From Phragmites australis (lineage: Eukaryota; Streptophyta; Magnoliopsida; Poales; Poaceae), in the NCBI RefSeq assembly GCF_958298935.1, contig NC_084923.1, forward strand, positions 9,860,501 through 9,924,500: a DNA stretch of 64,000 bases, in the 5' to 3' direction. The notes below the pieces were generated by a model that saw only the letters and a program-made list of their open reading frames with translations, made no database searches and was not told the DNA's origin. The stretch's first letter is position 1, and every line of letters starts with the position of its first letter. This document shows, piece after piece, positions 62,022 through 64,000 of this stretch. The position numbers and the translations under genes were made by a program.

Positions 62022-63452
62022 TCATCTTGAGTGCGGCGGTGGTGGTGGCGGCGGCTCGAACTTGATGCCGGACCGGTGGCGGTCCAGGAGCTCCCTCGCC
62101 AGCGCCTGCAGGTCTCCGCCGCCCGCCGAGCTATCTGCCATGCCGGACCCGCCCCTGACGGACGTGCCATACGACGACGTCGGTTGGTGGAGCTGGTGCT
62201 GCTGGTGTTGCTGGTGGTGGAGCTGCTGCTGGGCCGCCGCCCACTGTGGCTGCGGCGGCGGATCGAAGAGCGTGGACAGGTCGGCGGTGGTGGGGATGTT
62301 CGTCGACGACGGCAGGTCCGAGATGGAGAACGGCGCCGGCATCGGCATCTGCGGCGGGGCCGGCAGCGGCGGCGGGGACGGCAGCTCCAGCGTGGCGAGA
62401 TGGGCTTGCAGGTAGGTCAGCTCGGCCTGGAGATTCACCACCTGGGGAATTGAATGATCACAGGACGTGACATTCATGCATAAACAGTAAATTGTTACGT
62501 GCAAACATCAAACCACATATAATATGCAAAGGACATCGCAAAGCAAATATGCAATGAAATGAAAGGTGTCAAAAGATCGTAAGATTGACAAAAAGAATGG
62601 AAGTTTGGATCTTCTAGGAGGACTAGAGATTGGCGCTGGTGCTATTCTTTTCAGGGGTCAGATCGAAAACCAAGCGCGTACTAGTACTTCTTGGCTTGTG
62701 CAGAGCCCAAGATACATGCAGACGCATGCTGTGTACGTGGCTTGACGGATGGAGAAATCGGACGGCTCGGATGCGACGGATAAGCCGTGCATATCATTCA
62801 TCACCGGGTGCAGGCAGGCCTCCCGGTTTAGCGCTTGGCGTTCTTCTCTTCGCACTGCCGTTGCTTGGCTTGGCAGTGTTGATTTCCTCATGAAAGGGGA
62901 CTTGCCTTCCTCGATAAAGAAACACGCCTAGCCGCTCCAGAATATTATCTCAGAATGAATTCAGAAAAGAACCAGATCCATACGCAAATACGCAGGAAAA
63001 ATCGAACACAGCTGCTAGGCCTACGCATCCATGCGTGCAAGGTTTCCAAACAAGCTGATCGATCCAATCCAAGTCGATCGGATGGTGTCACAGACGAGAC
63101 GGACTACCTGCTGCTGCAGCGCAAAGATGTGGGCGACGCAGCCATAGACGGGGTCGCGGAGGCGCGCCTGGGCCTCGTAGCAGATGGTGACAACGGCGTC
63201 GAGGCGCTTGTGCGCCGGGATCTGGAGCAGCAGCTTGGACACGTTGCTGGCGCCGAACACCTTGTGCACCGCCGCGAAGTGCGCCGCGCCCTGCTCCGAG
63301 TCGAAGTAGGGCGCGAAGATGCACCCGCTCACGCACTTGCGCCGGAGGAACTTGCACGCGCCGCACGGCCCGCCGCCTCCTCCTCCTCCAGGGCCACCAC
63401 TGACGCTGCCGCCGCATCCGCCAAGCGTGTTCGTGCCGCCTCCAGAGCTCAT
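62022..63452 (-). CDS. LOB-domain transcription factor, LBD18-like (class I)
   Basis: LOB-domain proteins are plant-specific DNA-binding factors acting in organ boundaries, lateral root and vascular development. Exons are 63452-63108 and 62441-62022; the GT-AG intron of 666 bp splits QQQ/VVNLQ, the usual intron position of the family, and gives 254 aa. After a Gly-rich N-terminus the C-block is [15 protein letters not shown] (C30, C33, C40, C44, spacing CX2CX6CX3C). The GAS block [10 protein letters not shown] is at 66-75, and DPVYGCV and the leucine-zipper-like helix (about 109-135) complete a class I domain. The C-terminal half is Pro/Gln/His-rich with [14 protein letters not shown] near the end, close to Arabidopsis LBD18. 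The ATG at 63452 is preferred because MSSGGG opens the conserved Gly-rich start; another in-frame ATG is at 63503. Confidence 0.95.
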
Positions 63453-64000
63453 TGCCCTCAGGTGTCCTGCCCTCAAGGACCTTATACCCGCCTGCTGCTC
63501 CACTGTCCGGGGGGCTTACTAGTTATAGGGATAAAACAAGTGCGCCTCCGTTGGCATAGAGTGGCAAGGAGGAGAGGAAGGCAAGGTAAAGAGAGGGAGG
63601 GAGGGAGGAAGGGATAGAGGAAGAATGGGCAAGGAGGGCTGCCATGCCAATATAAAAGTGGAGGAAAGGCATATGTGTAAACATGGAAAAGTCTCTGTAC
63701 ACCTCTCTCTCTCCCCTTTTGGTGTTTGTCCTATTGGTGGAAGGTCATCGGGGTTACAGCTCCATTTCGATTTCATTTTATTTTTCTGTTCCTTCCATTT
63801 ATTCTTTTTATAGTTCTACAAACTTACATGTGCTGCTTTGTTTCCGTGGTATTGATGAGACTTTAAAGCCACGGCATGGAAGCCTAGCAGCAGCCTCTCT
63901 ACACACTTCCCTTTCTGCAACTTTCACTCTCTAAGGGTTAGTAGAAGATTGCGTGAAGCGAACATGCATGCATGCGAGAGAGGAGAGGGAAGGGGAGGAA
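63453..64000 (-). promoter_or_regulatory. Upstream region of the LBD18-like gene
   Basis: On the minus strand this is CT-rich near the gene: runs of CCTCCCT at about 63590-63620 suit a plant leader or core promoter. A TATA-like stretch is not clear in the right orientation. Nothing else is recognised up to the window edge. Confidence 0.4.

Noticed and set aside
63651..63659. TATAAAAG as the TATA box of the LBD gene
   Set aside because: It is on the plus strand and points away from the minus-strand gene.
1..64000. CRISPR array, operons, ribosome binding sites or phage genes
   Set aside because: The window is plant nuclear DNA with spliced genes. Repeats found are two-copy tandem duplications or transposon parts, not spaced arrays.

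Overview
The window is nuclear DNA from a flowering plant, most likely a grass. Several things point that way: a strongly GC-rich 5' coding region followed by AT-richer downstream exons (the ARF-GEF and LOB genes), GT-AG introns, and typical grass transposon families (Ds-like hAT, Tourist and Stowaway MITEs, CACTA, a Sirevirus-like copia relic). I cannot name the species. There are no bacterial operons, rRNA genes or CRISPR arrays.

Five well-supported protein-coding genes are present. From left to right they are: a chloroplast small heat-shock protein (1484-2298, +, two exons) with heat-shock elements and a TATA box; a GH17 endo-1,3-beta-glucanase (8908-10275, -); a filament-like plant protein (40630-44991, +, five coding exons, 1049 aa); a BIG2/BIG3-type ARF guanine nucleotide exchange factor with a Sec7 domain (48090-57824, -, eleven exons, 1795 aa); and an LBD18-like LOB-domain transcription factor (62022-63452, -, two exons, 254 aa). 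I rebuilt exon joins from GT/AG sites and reading phase; every join in the four spliced models keeps frame. The genes are unrelated and separately regulated.

The stretch between about 10.5 and 37 kb holds mostly mobile-element debris. It contains a complete Ds-like hAT element with a palindromic 8-bp target duplication (10787-11396), a larger hAT-like element (14291-15477), a probable LINE ORF1 relic with a poly(A) end (about 16.7-18.8 kb), a tRNA-derived SINE with repeated tails (19.66-20.1 kb), copia LTR and integrase relics (20.3-24.7 kb), a LINE reverse-transcriptase relic (28.9-30.8 kb) and a Tourist MITE (31873-32143). Further elements sit in or near genes: a Stowaway-like MITE in the FPP leader intron, a long-TIR element downstream of FPP (45532-46248), a hAT MITE with perfect target duplication inside a BIG intron (48757-48926), and a CACTA-type element with a GC-rich core (59002-60237). 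A glutamine-rich gene fragment at 2.7-3.9 kb is split by a 604-bp inverted-repeat element.

I did not find a convincing new multi-gene system. The most unusual signals are structural: a conserved core shared by two elements with different termini, a G15/C15 homopolymer pair in the FPP promoter, several short tandem duplications (two of exactly 82 bp), and a SINE with three successive diverged tails.
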